DNA of 64,000 nucleotides from Scytolyngbya sp. HA4215-MV1 (GTDB taxonomy: Bacteria > Cyanobacteriota > Cyanobacteriia > Leptolyngbyales > Leptolyngbyaceae), in NCBI GenBank assembly GCA_019359045.1, contig JAHHIA010000015.1:78741-142740 (forward strand). Reading direction: 5' to 3'. The notes below the pieces were generated by a model. It saw nothing but the letters and a program-made list of their open reading frames with translations, searched no databases and was not told the DNA's origin. Shown piece after piece: positions 36,526 to 46,040 of the stretch (position 1 is the first letter of the stretch; each line of letters opens with the position of its first letter). Both the position numbers and the translations under genes were made by a program.

Positions 36526-38283
36526 TTGCAACCTTTTGATTTCACTACATTGACGGCTGTCTGTGCCGAATTGCGGGCAGATTGGTTACCAGCTCGGCTA
36601 GAGCAGGTTTACCAGCGCGATCGTTTTACTTTATCGCTGGCACTTCGCACACTCCAACAGCGAGCTTGGTTAACGCTCTCCTGGCACCCCCAAGCAGCGA
36701 GAATCTGCCTGGATTCGCCCCCGCCCCGGACACCTGACACCTTTACCTTTAGCCAACAACTTTTGCATCAATTGAATGGATTGGCACTAGTTGCGATTGC
36801 CCCGATCGCTTCCTGGGAAAGAGTGATGGATCTGCAATTTGCCCGCCGTCCTGGTGATCCCGTACTCTGGCACCTGTACGTAGAAATCATGGGCAAATAT
36901 AGCAACGTCATTCTTGCCAATGCCGAAAATCTGATCGTCACCGCTGCTCATCAAGTCAGTGCCCAACAGTCGAGTGTGCGCCCCATTCAAACTGGGCAAC
37001 TTTACGAAAAGCCCCCCGGACTAACCGATCCCGCGCCGAACCTGGAGGAATCTCAGGCGCGCTGGCAAGAAAGAGTCTGTCTGATCCCCGGTGCTTTACG
37101 GCGCAATTTACTGAAAAATTATCGGGGACTGAGTTCTGCGCTTGTCCTCTCGATGCTGCAAGCCGCAGAACTTAACCCGGAACAGTCTACTGAGGAATTG
37201 AGCGATGCCGACTGGCATCGGCTCTTTGAGCACTGGCAAGAATGGCTTAAAAATCTTGTTGAGGAGAAGTTTTATCCTGGTTGGATGCAACAAGGTTATA
37301 CCGTGATGGGATGGGGCATTATGACCCCTGCCGAAAATGTGCAAGAACTGGTGCGACGGTATTACGGAGAGCACAACGATCGACAAGAATTTGACCAGCT
37401 ACGCCAGCAATTACAGCAAAAGCTCAAAACGCTGATTGAGAGACTCCGAACCAAAGCTCAAGTTTTTCAAGCTCGATTGCAACAATCTGATCAAGCTGAG
37501 ACTTATCGTCAGCAGGCAGACTTGTTGATGGCGTATTTACAAGATTGGCAACCAGGAATGCAGGCGATCGTCCTATGCGACTTTGAAACAGGTCATCCGA
37601 TCACCATTCCCCTCAATCCCGAAAAGAACGCTGTTCAAAATGCCCAGAGCCTTTATAAATTGAATCAAAAGCTCAAACGTGCTCGCAATGCTATCGATCC
37701 GTTGCTAGCAGAAGTGCAAACAGAACTTGGCTACCTGGAACAAGTGGAAGCTGTACTGCTGCAACTGACTGAATACCAGCATCCTGCCGACCTGCAAGCC
37801 CTCACTGAAATTCGTGACGAATTGGTCCAGCAAAATTACTTGGAAGCCAGTCGATATCGCAATTCAAGCAATGTAACCAACCAAGACATCGGCAGCCAGC
37901 CCTACCGCTACCGGACCCCCAATGGGTTTGAATTGTTAGTCGGGCGCAATAATCGCCAGAATGATCAGCTGACATTTCGCCTTGCTGGAGACTATGATCT
38001 TTGGTTTCATACACAGGAGATACCCGGTAGCCATGTTTTATTAAGATTAGCTCCGGGGAGTGTGGCAGAAGATGCCGATCTGGCATTTGCTGCGGATATT
38101 GCAGCTTACTATAGTCGTGCTCGCCACAGCGAACAGGTTCCTGTGGTTTATACGCAGCCTAAGTATGTGTTCAAGCCCAAAGGAGTAAAACCAGGCATGG
38201 TGGTCTATAAGCAAGAGCGCATTCTATGGGGACAACCGCAACAAGGGAGCCGTTGGGTTACTCAGATAAGCCAAGTAAATTAA
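36526..38283 (+). CDS. NFACT family protein (Rqc2/RqcH-like)
   Basis: 585 residues. The N-terminal NFACT-N domain (about 1-200, MQPFDFTTLTAVCAELR), a helical coiled-coil section (about 290-420) and the C-terminal NFACT-R (DUF814) domain with the conserved DLWFHTQEIPGSHVLLRL. RqcH homologues bind stalled 50S ribosomes with peptidyl-tRNA and add alanine tails; older annotations call them fibronectin-binding proteins. The start is TTG at 36526, because homologues begin at this point and no ATG lies nearby. No strong ribosome binding site is visible. Confidence 0.9.
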   Translation: MQPFDFTTLTAVCAELRADWLPARLEQVYQRDRFTLSLALRTLQQRAWLTLSWHPQAARICLDSPPPRTPDTFTFSQQLLHQLNGLALVAIAPIASWERVMDLQFARRPGDPVLWHLYVEIMGKYSNVILANAENLIVTAAHQVSAQQSSVRPIQTGQLYEKPPGLTDPAPNLEESQARWQERVCLIPGALRRNLLKNYRGLSSALVLSMLQAAELNPEQSTEELSDADWHRLFEHWQEWLKNLVEEKFYPGWMQQGYTVMGWGIMTPAENVQELVRRYYGEHNDRQEFDQLRQQLQQKLKTLIERLRTKAQVFQARLQQSDQAETYRQQADLLMAYLQDWQPGMQAIVLCDFETGHPITIPLNPEKNAVQNAQSLYKLNQKLKRARNAIDPLLAEVQTELGYLEQVEAVLLQLTEYQHPADLQALTEIRDELVQQNYLEASRYRNSSNVTNQDIGSQPYRYRTPNGFELLVGRNNRQNDQLTFRLAGDYDLWFHTQEIPGSHVLLRLAPGSVAEDADLAFAADIAAYYSRARHSEQVPVVYTQPKYVFKPKGVKPGMVVYKQERILWGQPQQGSRWVTQISQVN

Positions 38284-38376
38284 CCAAAATGTTGTGTTTC
38301 TACATCTTCCATTAGAAAGAGTAATCGAATTAACGGTAAATTTTCATAACAAAATGTCTGTGTTGCTTGTTACAAT

Positions 38377-38510
38377 ACTTTTATAGAAGGGGTTGAATGT
38401 CCCCGGTTACCCGCTGCACGTTTGGGAACGCGCTAGTTGGGTTTCCTCAAATGTCTGAGAACAACGTTATTACTTTTTGAAGCCAGCCTAAAAATAGGCT
38501 GGCTTTTTTT
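38377..38510 (+). ncRNA. Candidate small RNA ending in a terminator
   Basis: A TACAAT -10-like box at 38371-38376 precedes about 100 bases that are GC-richer than the flanks, with no ORF. They end in a perfect terminator (stem 38481-38504, T-run to 38510). A -35 box is not obvious. It could instead be the long 3' UTR of the NFACT gene. I could not match it to a known Yfr family. Confidence 0.35.
38481..38510 (+). terminator. Rho-independent terminator
   Basis: AGCCAGCCTA pairs with TAGGCTGGCT around an AAAA loop, followed by seven T. Confidence 0.92.
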
Positions 38511-38650
38511 CCAAAAGTCAAAATAGGGGTTTGTCAAATCCCTTTTAAGGAGTAAAATTCTTCAAAACATCCCCTAAAAATGAGTTTTGTAGATTTGAGC
38601 GGTCACTCAAGTCTTTCCTGAGAAATAGCTATAGCGATCCTATCTGGATT

Positions 38651-38683
38651 GTGAAAAAGAGTTCCACAGGAACTCTTTTTCAC
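38651..38683. repeat. Perfect 15-bp hairpin
   Basis: GTGAAAAAGAGTTCC and its exact complement flank ACA. The A-run on the left and T-run on the right let it work as a terminator on either strand. Confidence 0.6.
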
Positions 38684-38870
38684 ACAGCCTTTCTCATTCA
38701 CAAATGATTTAGGACTGCTATAGCTAGCAATTTTTAAAGAAAAAATTGGCGATCGAGGCTTCTTTGCCAGAGCATTCAGGCAGGTAGAGAGGGATATCCG
38801 CTTGCACTGACTTGTCAGTGGAGAAATTTCATCCCGATCAAAATTACTATCGGTCATGTTTTAAAACTGA

Positions 38871-38908
38871 AGTTCCTGAAAGTTCTCATCAATGAGCTTT
38901 CAGGAACT
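38871..38908 (-). terminator. Possible clpC terminator
   Basis: AGTTCCTGAAAG and its complement form a 12-bp stem around a 14-base loop. On the minus strand TCAGTTTT follows. It is about 105 bases after the clpC stop. Confidence 0.5.
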
Positions 38909-39014
38909 TTAGTCATGATTGGATGGGCGACTTCAGCCTCGTGGTTCACGATCGAGCAACCTTTCAGTCCACGATCTCAAGTTTCCTGTCCTCAAGTCAT
39001 CTAGCATTAGGACT

Positions 39015-41534
39015 TCAGCCAACCGCTTGGAGCACAGGCGGATAGCTATCTTCAGTTGCAAAAACCTGCACCTCTCCATCGGCATCCAGATCAATCAGGG
39101 CTGTGTCTCCTGGCTGAATCTTACCTGCCAACATGGCTTCTGCCAGTGAGTCTTCCAGCAGACGCATAATTGCGCGGCGCAGGGGACGTGCCCCATAGCT
39201 CGGATCGTAGCCATCGGTAATAATCCGCTGTTTGATGCGATCGCTCACTTCTAGACCAATTTCCTGTGCTTGCAAACGAACCGTCACTTCTTTTAATAGG
39301 AGATCCGCAATTTGAGACACCTCCTCTCTAGTCAACTGGCGGAAGACGATGATCTCATCCAGACGATTGAGAAACTCTGGACGGAAATGTTGTTTGAGTT
39401 CTTCATTCACCAGGCTACGAACCCGATTGTATTGAGCTTCAACCTGTCCAACAGCAGAAAACTCGAACCCAAGTCCACCACCGCCTTTTTCGATCACTTT
39501 GGAACCAATGTTAGAGGTCATAATGATCAGGGTGTTTTTGAAGCTGACCGTGCGTCCATGGGCATCGGTCAGACGACCGTCTTCCAGGATTTGTAAGAGC
39601 AAATTAAACACATCCGGATGGGCTTTTTCGATTTCATCGAACAGCACCACCGTATAAGGTTTGCGCCGTACAGCTTCAGTCAGTTGTCCGCCTTCGTCGT
39701 AACCGATGTAACCGGGAGGAGAGCCAATGAGTTTGGATAGGGTATGCCGCTCCATGAATTCCGACATGTCGAGCCTGATCATGGCATCTTCTGATCCAAA
39801 GAAGTAGGCAGCAAGGGCTTTGGTCAGCTCGGTTTTGCCCACTCCGGTGGGACCCGAGAAGATAAAACTGGCGATCGGTCGGTCTGGATCCTTTAACCCA
39901 ACGCGCGCCCGTCGAATCGCCCGCGAAACGGCAGCAACGGCTTCTTCCTGCCCAATCAAGCGCTGGTGCAAGGTATCTTCCAGATGCAACAGCAACTCAG
40001 ATTCAGACTCGGTCAGTTTAGTAACCGGGACTCCACTCCAAGTCGCTACGATATGAGCAATATCCTCTTCAGTCACAGTTAAAGGACGCGGTGCAGTCAC
40101 AACGGGCTGAATAGAACCGATGGATTCACCCAACGGGCTATTACCTTGCGCTTTGATCTCTGCCAACTGGGCTTCAATGGCTAATTCCCGATCGCGCAGC
40201 TTACCCGCTTTGTCAAAATCCTGAGTTTGTACCGCTTCTGTTTTGTCTTGAAGAAGTTGGCGAAATTCGCGCTTAAGCGCCTGGGCTTCAGATGGCATTC
40301 TACCTGCCATCACGCGAGCGCGGGAACCAGCTTCATCAATCAGGTCGATTGCTTTGTCGGGGAGGTAACGATCGGCAATGTAGCGATCGGACAACTTTGC
40401 AGCCGCTTCCAGCGCTTCATTCGTAATGTGAACTTTGTGATGTTGTTCGTAGCGATCGCGGAGACCGTAGAGAATCTCGATTGTTTCTTGCACGGTTGGT
40501 TCACCCACATTCACTGGCTGAAAGCGCCGTTCTAATGCTGCATCCCGCTCAATATGCTGGCGATACTCATCCAGGGTTGTCGCACCCAAGCATTGCAATT
40601 CCCCGCGCGCCAGTGCAGGTTTCAACATATTGGCAGCGTCCATGCCCCCTTCAGCAGAGCCTGCACCCACCAACGTGTGAATTTCATCGATCACCAGAAT
40701 GACGTTTCCGGCAGTCTGGATCTCTTGCACAATTTTCTTCAAGCGCTCTTCAAATTCTCCTCGAAACCGAGTGCCTGCCAGCAGCGACCCCATATCCAGG
40801 CTAATCACCTGTTTATCTAGGAGCAAATCGGGCACATCCCCATTAATAATGCGCTGGGCTAATCCTTCAGCGATCGCGGTTTTACCAACACCCGGTTCTC
40901 CTAACAAGACTGGGTTGTTTTTAGTGCGCCGCCCCAAAATTTGTACCACACGCTCAATCTCTTTTTGCCGACCCACAACGGGATCAAGCTTGCCTTTACT
41001 CGCCAGCTGAGTCAGGTTCGTACTAAACTCATCTAGCGTCACTGTTCTGCTACTGCCTCGACCCGTACCGCCCGCTGCCACAGAGGGAGAATGACCAACC
41101 GAGTCACCCATGGAACGAATAATTTGGGTGCGTAAGTTTGCCAGGTCAACTTCCAAATTTTCCAACACTCTGGAGGCAACCCCTTCCCCATCTCGTGCCA
41201 ATGCCAACAGCAAATGCTCTGGAGAAATATAGTTTTGACCCAATTGACGGGCTTCTAGTAAAGCGTGCTCAAATACGCGCTTCACTCGAGGGGTAAAGGG
41301 GATTTCCACGGGGACAAAACCACTGCCCCGTCCAATAATTTTTTGGACTTCGATGCGTGCATCTTCTAGCTGAATCCCCAGGTCGGACAGGACTTTGGTA
41401 GCCGCACTCGTTTTTTCACTTAACACTCCCAGTAAGATCTGTTCAGTGCCAACCAGGTTATGTCCCATGCGACGGGCTTCTTCCTGAGCCAACATGACAG
41501 CTTTGATCGCTTTTTCGGTAAAAAGTTCAAACAT
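39015..41534 (-). CDS. clpC: ATP-dependent Clp protease ATP-binding subunit ClpC
   Basis: 839 residues from 41534 ([20 protein letters not shown]). Hsp100 unfoldase that feeds substrates to ClpP. N-terminal double repeat (about 3-145), AAA module 1 with GEPGVGKT, a UVR motif in the middle domain ([14 protein letters not shown]), AAA module 2 with [13 protein letters not shown], and C-terminal small domain ending [15 protein letters not shown] ClpP-binding loop (GGLGFEF) is present. Essential in cyanobacteria. An ATG 12 codons upstream is in frame but lacks similarity. No ClpP gene is in the window. Confidence 0.97.
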   Translation of the reverse strand: MFELFTEKAIKAVMLAQEEARRMGHNLVGTEQILLGVLSEKTSAATKVLSDLGIQLEDARIEVQKIIGRGSGFVPVEIPFTPRVKRVFEHALLEARQLGQNYISPEHLLLALARDGEGVASRVLENLEVDLANLRTQIIRSMGDSVGHSPSVAAGGTGRGSSRTVTLDEFSTNLTQLASKGKLDPVVGRQKEIERVVQILGRRTKNNPVLLGEPGVGKTAIAEGLAQRIINGDVPDLLLDKQVISLDMGSLLAGTRFRGEFEERLKKIVQEIQTAGNVILVIDEIHTLVGAGSAEGGMDAANMLKPALARGELQCLGATTLDEYRQHIERDAALERRFQPVNVGEPTVQETIEILYGLRDRYEQHHKVHITNEALEAAAKLSDRYIADRYLPDKAIDLIDEAGSRARVMAGRMPSEAQALKREFRQLLQDKTEAVQTQDFDKAGKLRDRELAIEAQLAEIKAQGNSPLGESIGSIQPVVTAPRPLTVTEEDIAHIVATWSGVPVTKLTESESELLLHLEDTLHQRLIGQEEAVAAVSRAIRRARVGLKDPDRPIASFIFSGPTGVGKTELTKALAAYFFGSEDAMIRLDMSEFMERHTLSKLIGSPPGYIGYDEGGQLTEAVRRKPYTVVLFDEIEKAHPDVFNLLLQILEDGRLTDAHGRTVSFKNTLIIMTSNIGSKVIEKGGGGLGFEFSAVGQVEAQYNRVRSLVNEELKQHFRPEFLNRLDEIIVFRQLTREEVSQIADLLLKEVTVRLQAQEIGLEVSDRIKQRIITDGYDPSYGARPLRRAIMRLLEDSLAEAMLAGKIQPGDTALIDLDADGEVQVFATEDSYPPVLQAVG

Positions 41535-41705
41535 TTCACTTCTCCTAATTGCCCGATTGTTGCGGGGCAAAATGACTCATACGTAACGAAGAGACGATGT
41601 GGACGATCGCAAATGGATGGACTGATTGAACGATCGTAAAAGTCTAACTGGTCACCCTGGCTATCTGAATGGCTCGGTTCAATGCATTGACCAAAGCCAG
41701 GCAAC

Positions 41706-41813
41706 TCATTGGCAAGAGTAGGATACGACGTGCTTTGCTAAGAAGTTGGCATGGGTTCCCAGCATGGCAACACCAACCGAACTTAGCCTCAGCAGGATAG
41801 CGGGAATCAACAT
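41706..41813 (-). CDS. Possible 35-residue small protein upstream of clpC
   Basis: ATG at 41813 is preceded by AAGGAGG with five bases between, a consensus ribosome binding site. The ORF runs 35 codons (MLIPAILLRLSSVGVAML, then GTHANFLAKH and a short tail) to TGA. The first 18 residues are hydrophobic. I do not recognise it as a known small photosystem or cytochrome b6f subunit. It lies 170 bases upstream of clpC on the same strand and may be a leader peptide or an independent small protein. Confidence 0.4.
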   Translation of the reverse strand: MLIPAILLRLSSVGVAMLGTHANFLAKHVVSYSCQ

Positions 41814-42048
41814 GGCAACCTCCTTCTCGTGAATTTTTGTAACCCTCTTGATACTGTATCGCTCAAAGTCTCATTTCAGCAGTGGGGAGAACCGTAATAA
41901 GGCTCGACGTCGTCACCCGAAGTTCTGATGGTATAAAATTTGGACAATTTTTTAGAATGTGCGATTGAAGGAGGAGAAGCTGTACACAGTAAGCAGTACA
42001 AATAGGAATGTACACTTCAGCGTTAACATTCACCTTTGGTGAATTTTT

Positions 42049-43902
42049 ATGATGCTCACCCGTCTTAAGCAAGTCTTTCTGGGTAGAACGTTACCCACCA
42101 GTGCCCATGCCGAAGAACGGCTCACCAAGGCAGCAGCTTTAGCAATTCTCTCTTCAGATGCGCTTTCTTCGGTCGCGTATGCGACCCAAGAGACCTTGTT
42201 GGTGTTGGTAGCAGCTGGCACGAGTGGGCATATTTTGGGATGGTCTGTGCCGATCGCGGTTGCGATTTCGGTGCTTCTCGCGATCGTGATTTTGTCTTAT
42301 CGCCAAACAATTCGGGCATACCCCAAAGGGGGGGGGTCCTATGTCGTCGCACGCGGCAATCTGGGATTATATCCAGGGCTGATTGCTGGTGGGTCCTTGA
42401 TGATTGACTACATTCTCACAGTTGCGGTCAGCATTTCTGCGGGAATTGAGAACCTAACTTCAGCAGTTCCTATCTTACGCCCCTACACCATTGACCTTTG
42501 TCTGCTGTTTATTTTCTTTTTGATGTTAGCCAATCTGCGAGGGGTCAAAGAATCTGGGCGAATTTTTATGATCCCCACCTACGCTTTCATTGCCAGTATC
42601 TTTATTCTGATTACAACCGGGATCTTTAACCAACTCACCGGGCATCTTGTTACCGTACCCCTCTCTACCATGGCTCTACCAAAAAACACTGAGCCACTGA
42701 GCGTGTTCCTGATTTTGAGGGCTTTTGCGGCTGGGTGCACTGCTTTAACCGGAGTTGAGGCAATTTCCGATGGGGTACTGGCATTTAAACCTCCAGAATG
42801 GAAAAATGCTCGTCAAACGTTGATCTTGTTAGGGGTCATTCTAGGGTGCATGTTTTTGGGCATTACTTACCTGGCACATTTCTATCAGGTGGTGCCGATC
42901 GGAAAAGAGACAGTGCTTTCAATCCTCAGCCGCCAAATTTTTGGCACCAGTCCGTTCTATTACTTCCTGATTTTGTTTGCCACACCTGCCATCTTGCTTT
43001 TGGCAGCCAACACCAGCTATGCCGATTTTCCTCGATTGTGCTATTTCTTAGCGCGTGATGGCTTTTTACCCCGACAATTGGCATTGCTCGGCGATCGCCT
43101 GGTCTATTCCAACGGAATTTTGTTATTGAGTCTCTGTGCCGTTTTTCTGATTATTTTCTTTCAGGGAAATACCAATGCTATTATTCCCCTCTATGCGGTG
43201 GGAGTATTTACGTCTTTTACGCTCTCGCAAGCGGGCATGGTGCGCCATTGGTTTAAATACAAAGGCAAAGGTTGGCAAACCAGTGCAGGAATTAATGCTT
43301 TAGGCACAGTTGCTACGGCGGTCGTTCTAGCAGTCGTTATCTGGACAAAGTTCATGTTGGGGGCGTGGGTTGTCGTCGTCAGCATTCCGCTGATTGTGTG
43401 GCTCTTTTTGAGCATCCGCCGCCATTACGAGCATGTCGCAGATCGTCTCAGTATTCAAGGGCTAGCCCCCAGAAGCTACATCCCTCGCCCCAAAGGAGAG
43501 ATAGTCACCCATCCAGCGATCGTCATTGTTGGGCAATTGCATCGGGGGACTGTGGAAGCGCTGGACTATGCACGTAGCATTGCTGATGAAGTCATGGCAG
43601 TCCACGTAGACATTGGGGGCGAAAATCGGGAGGGCTTACAAAAGCGCTGGCAAGAACTGGAAGCTGATATTCCTTTGATTATTTTGGATTCTCCCTATCG
43701 TTCAGTGGTGTCCCCGATCGTCGAATTTGTTAGCCAATATGAGGCTCAACATCCTGGCGTGTTTTCGACCATCATCATTCCCGCTTTTGTTACACGGCAC
43801 TGGTGGGAGAATTTGTTACATAATCAAACAACCTTGTTTCTGAAAGCCATTTTGCGAACGAAAAAAAGTCGTGTCGTGACAACCGTTCGATATTATCTGT
43901 AG
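42049..43902 (+). CDS. APC superfamily amino acid permease
   Basis: 617 residues with about 12 membrane segments (residues 25-455) and a C-terminal cytoplasmic domain (about 480-610). The transport core starts ALSSVAYATQETLLVLVAAG and carries GGSYVVARGNLGLYPGLIAG, typical of APC transporters such as the KUP-unrelated YdaO/ApcT-like group. The tail (HPAIVIVGQLHRGTVEALDY) resembles a universal-stress-protein-like fold. The substrate may be an amino acid or K+; not decidable here. It is divergent from the clpC side. Confidence 0.85.
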   Translation: MMLTRLKQVFLGRTLPTSAHAEERLTKAAALAILSSDALSSVAYATQETLLVLVAAGTSGHILGWSVPIAVAISVLLAIVILSYRQTIRAYPKGGGSYVVARGNLGLYPGLIAGGSLMIDYILTVAVSISAGIENLTSAVPILRPYTIDLCLLFIFFLMLANLRGVKESGRIFMIPTYAFIASIFILITTGIFNQLTGHLVTVPLSTMALPKNTEPLSVFLILRAFAAGCTALTGVEAISDGVLAFKPPEWKNARQTLILLGVILGCMFLGITYLAHFYQVVPIGKETVLSILSRQIFGTSPFYYFLILFATPAILLLAANTSYADFPRLCYFLARDGFLPRQLALLGDRLVYSNGILLLSLCAVFLIIFFQGNTNAIIPLYAVGVFTSFTLSQAGMVRHWFKYKGKGWQTSAGINALGTVATAVVLAVVIWTKFMLGAWVVVVSIPLIVWLFLSIRRHYEHVADRLSIQGLAPRSYIPRPKGEIVTHPAIVIVGQLHRGTVEALDYARSIADEVMAVHVDIGGENREGLQKRWQELEADIPLIILDSPYRSVVSPIVEFVSQYEAQHPGVFSTIIIPAFVTRHWWENLLHNQTTLFLKAILRTKKSRVVTTVRYYL

Positions 43903-44175
43903 AAATCCCCTCGGTAACGATGAAATGTGAACCGGTTACCGACGGAACAGATAAGACGATGGATCTTCGCAGGGCTGCTGTGGTTTGAAATCGGTCGAAT
44001 CGATGGGCAACTCGCTGTCATGAAAACGGAATCTAGGAAGCGACGATCGCGCTAAGGGACTTGCATGAAAATAAAATACCAACGGTTTGGATTTCGGCTA
44101 TGCTCAATCCGCGACGACTGAAGGTTGAGCGCAGTCGAAACCTGACTGCTGGGTACACTATTAATCCGCAGATTC
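43903..44175. repeat. Intergenic stretch with REP-like palindrome
   Basis: Near 44116-44142 CGACTG and CAGTCG flank AAGGTTGAGCG, a form of the TTGAGCGCAGTCGAAACC sequence that recurs in many bacterial genomes. A second inverted repeat (TCGGTAAC / GTTACCGA) lies near 43911-43942. No gene is visible. Confidence 0.45.
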
Positions 44176-44745
44176 CTAATCACTCAATACAATGTAGTCA
44201 ACAGGGCAGTCGGGGGGCTCACCGGACGTGCTCCCCAGCATTGTCTGAGTGCCATCTGGTCCTCCCAATTGATGCGCTTTTGCCCCTTCACACATTCGTG
44301 CCAGCGTCACTGCACCATCCCCCAAAGAACTGGCAGTTATCTTGACTCCTCCAATATAAGCTTTAAGGGGAGAAGGCGTTTGCACAACCTGCGCCTGATT
44401 TGTCGCAACAGCACCAGCCCCCCCATCTCCACTCATATTGATGGTGATGGCGTATCGATAGTTAATTGTTTGATTGGGAATGCCCAATCCCAAATCCTGG
44501 AGCTGTACTGCAAATGCATCTTTTTCCAGGTAATAGGCTTGCTGAGCACGATTCATGGTACCTACGTAGGTTTTTGCCTCGACCTGTTTTGCCTTATTGG
44601 CTTGCTTCAAAAAAGCAGGTAAGGCAATGGCAGACAGGATGCCAATGATGATAATCGTTACCAGCAGCTCGATCAAGGTAAAGCCTGAATGCTTTGTTTT
44701 GGGGATGAGGTATCGCAACGACCTCCATTGACTCGAGATAGACAT
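44176..44745 (-). CDS. Type IV pilin-like protein (PilA family)
   Basis: 189 residues. A leader of 21 residues ends in Gly21, then FTLIELLVTIIIIGILSAIA with Glu at +5, the prepilin peptidase site. The N-terminal hydrophobic helix (22-45) and a globular C-terminal domain with a Cys pair (about 161 and 183) follow the cyanobacterial PilA pattern. It is likely a subunit or minor component of type IV pili for motility or DNA uptake; dprA in the window is compatible but distant. A stand-alone gene. Confidence 0.92.
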   Translation of the reverse strand: MSISSQWRSLRYLIPKTKHSGFTLIELLVTIIIIGILSAIALPAFLKQANKAKQVEAKTYVGTMNRAQQAYYLEKDAFAVQLQDLGLGIPNQTINYRYAITINMSGDGGAGAVATNQAQVVQTPSPLKAYIGGVKITASSLGDGAVTLARMCEGAKAHQLGGPDGTQTMLGSTSGEPPDCPVDYIVLSD

Positions 44746-44890
44746 GAGTGGATTCTAGGCGGCGAGGTGTATTTGTATACACTTATCGACCCCCGGAAAC
44801 TGCCTCAGCCAAAATCCAGGTGAATTTACCAAAAAAACATCTGGAAACCCAATATTTAGAAACCCTAAAACTTGAAGCCAAAATTTAATA

Positions 44891-44962
44891 TGGGTCGCCC
44901 GGGATTCGAACCCGGGACCAATCGGTTAAAAGCCGAGTGCTCTACCGCTGAGCTAGCGACCC
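44891..44962 (-). tRNA. tRNA-Lys, anticodon TTT
   Basis: The acceptor GGGTCGC pairs with GCGACCC. The anticodon stem CTCGG/CCGAT (with one G-T-type end pair) holds the loop CTTTTAA, and the T arm contains GGTTCGAATCC. Discriminator A; CCA not encoded. Confidence 0.95.
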
Positions 44963-45053
44963 TTGCTTCGGTTGCGTTTCCCGCATCGAATCTTACGGTA
45001 GCACAGGTTAGAACACATTGTACCTAGAAACATGAAATTCCCCTAACCATTTG

Positions 45054-45935
45054 CTAAAAGGCACTGACCCTCAGGTCAAATGTGATTTCAAAACTGGCTC
45101 CAGGGCTAACGGAAAGGAGGCGATCGCCACTATTCAACGCATTGCGAGGTGCCGTCCAAGGCTCCAGACAATAAAACTCCTTGCCTTTGAGCGTCCAAAA
45201 TACCAAGGTTGAAAAGACATCGCTATAGGTGAGTGTCAACCGGGTTGCTTGACTCAGATCCAGGACACTGGCAAAGGGTCCGGTCGTGCTTCGAAACGCC
45301 ACATCAATTTCGTCCTGGTCGAAGTCAAATTCTCCAGAGAAAGGGAGAATGGCTAAAGTTTTGTGGTTTTGCATTTCGGTAGCGGGAATCTCAAACCGCA
45401 GCTGGGTCTTATCCGTTACGCCAAAGTAGGGATGGAATCCAGCAGAAAATGGCATGGGATCACGAGAGTGATTGGCATAGTGCTGATGAATGCGGAGCGT
45501 ATTGCCTTGCAGGGTATAGGTAAAGGTGAGTTGAAACTTGAAGGGGTACAGAGCCAGGGTTTGCTCATTGCTGGTGAGAACCAAAGTGAGACAAACACCG
45601 TTTTGGGTACTCTGATCAGTCACTTGCCAGGGCAGGTCACGGGCAAAGCCGTGTTGCTTGAGGGTGTAGTTTTGCCCCTGGTAGGTGTAGGTATTGTCTG
45701 GAAGATTACCGCAAATGGGAAATAGGATGGGAATACCACCCCGAACGGTTAATTCAGGGTTTGCGAAGCGATCGTGATCCAGATACAGAATATTCCGCCC
45801 CTCCACTTGCCATTGGGTGATGATGCCCCCACGTTCGGGAACCACTTCCAGGCGCGATCTCCCATCTGAAAGGACGTAGGTGGTGTATTGTCCTGTCTGG
45901 ACCGAGATTTCCCGCTGTAACGCTTGCTCTGACAC
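45054..45935 (-). CDS. Aldose 1-epimerase family protein
   Basis: 293 residues of the galactose-mutarotase fold. GGIPILFPICGNLPDN, LKQHGFARDLPW (His), FSAGFHPYFGV (His) and a C-terminal region with LEPWTAPRNALNSGD, carrying the conserved acid, match the YeaD/GalM-like group. It interconverts anomers of a sugar or sugar phosphate; substrate unknown. Monocistronic, following tRNA-Lys on the minus strand. Confidence 0.88.
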   Translation of the reverse strand: MSEQALQREISVQTGQYTTYVLSDGRSRLEVVPERGGIITQWQVEGRNILYLDHDRFANPELTVRGGIPILFPICGNLPDNTYTYQGQNYTLKQHGFARDLPWQVTDQSTQNGVCLTLVLTSNEQTLALYPFKFQLTFTYTLQGNTLRIHQHYANHSRDPMPFSAGFHPYFGVTDKTQLRFEIPATEMQNHKTLAILPFSGEFDFDQDEIDVAFRSTTGPFASVLDLSQATRLTLTYSDVFSTLVFWTLKGKEFYCLEPWTAPRNALNSGDRLLSVSPGASFEITFDLRVSAF

Positions 45936-46040
45936 GGGTTCATCTACCTCTTCTAGTTGAACTTTGACGATCGATTCGAGACGTTAGCTCACGCACCCTA
46001 GCCAGAATTTGGCATTAGAGTCCCATTGACATTTTCTCAA

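Larger units (their letters stand above)
38284..39014. other. 730-bp non-coding stretch with three hairpins
   Basis: It holds a possible sRNA with terminator (38377-38510), a perfect hairpin at 38651-38683 and another at 38871-38908. The minus-strand ORF at 38603-38857 runs through a hairpin and looks spurious. Confidence 0.5.

Noticed and set aside
38603..38857. Minus-strand ORF of 84 codons
   Set aside because: It reads through a perfect hairpin, has no ribosome binding site and no recognisable domain.
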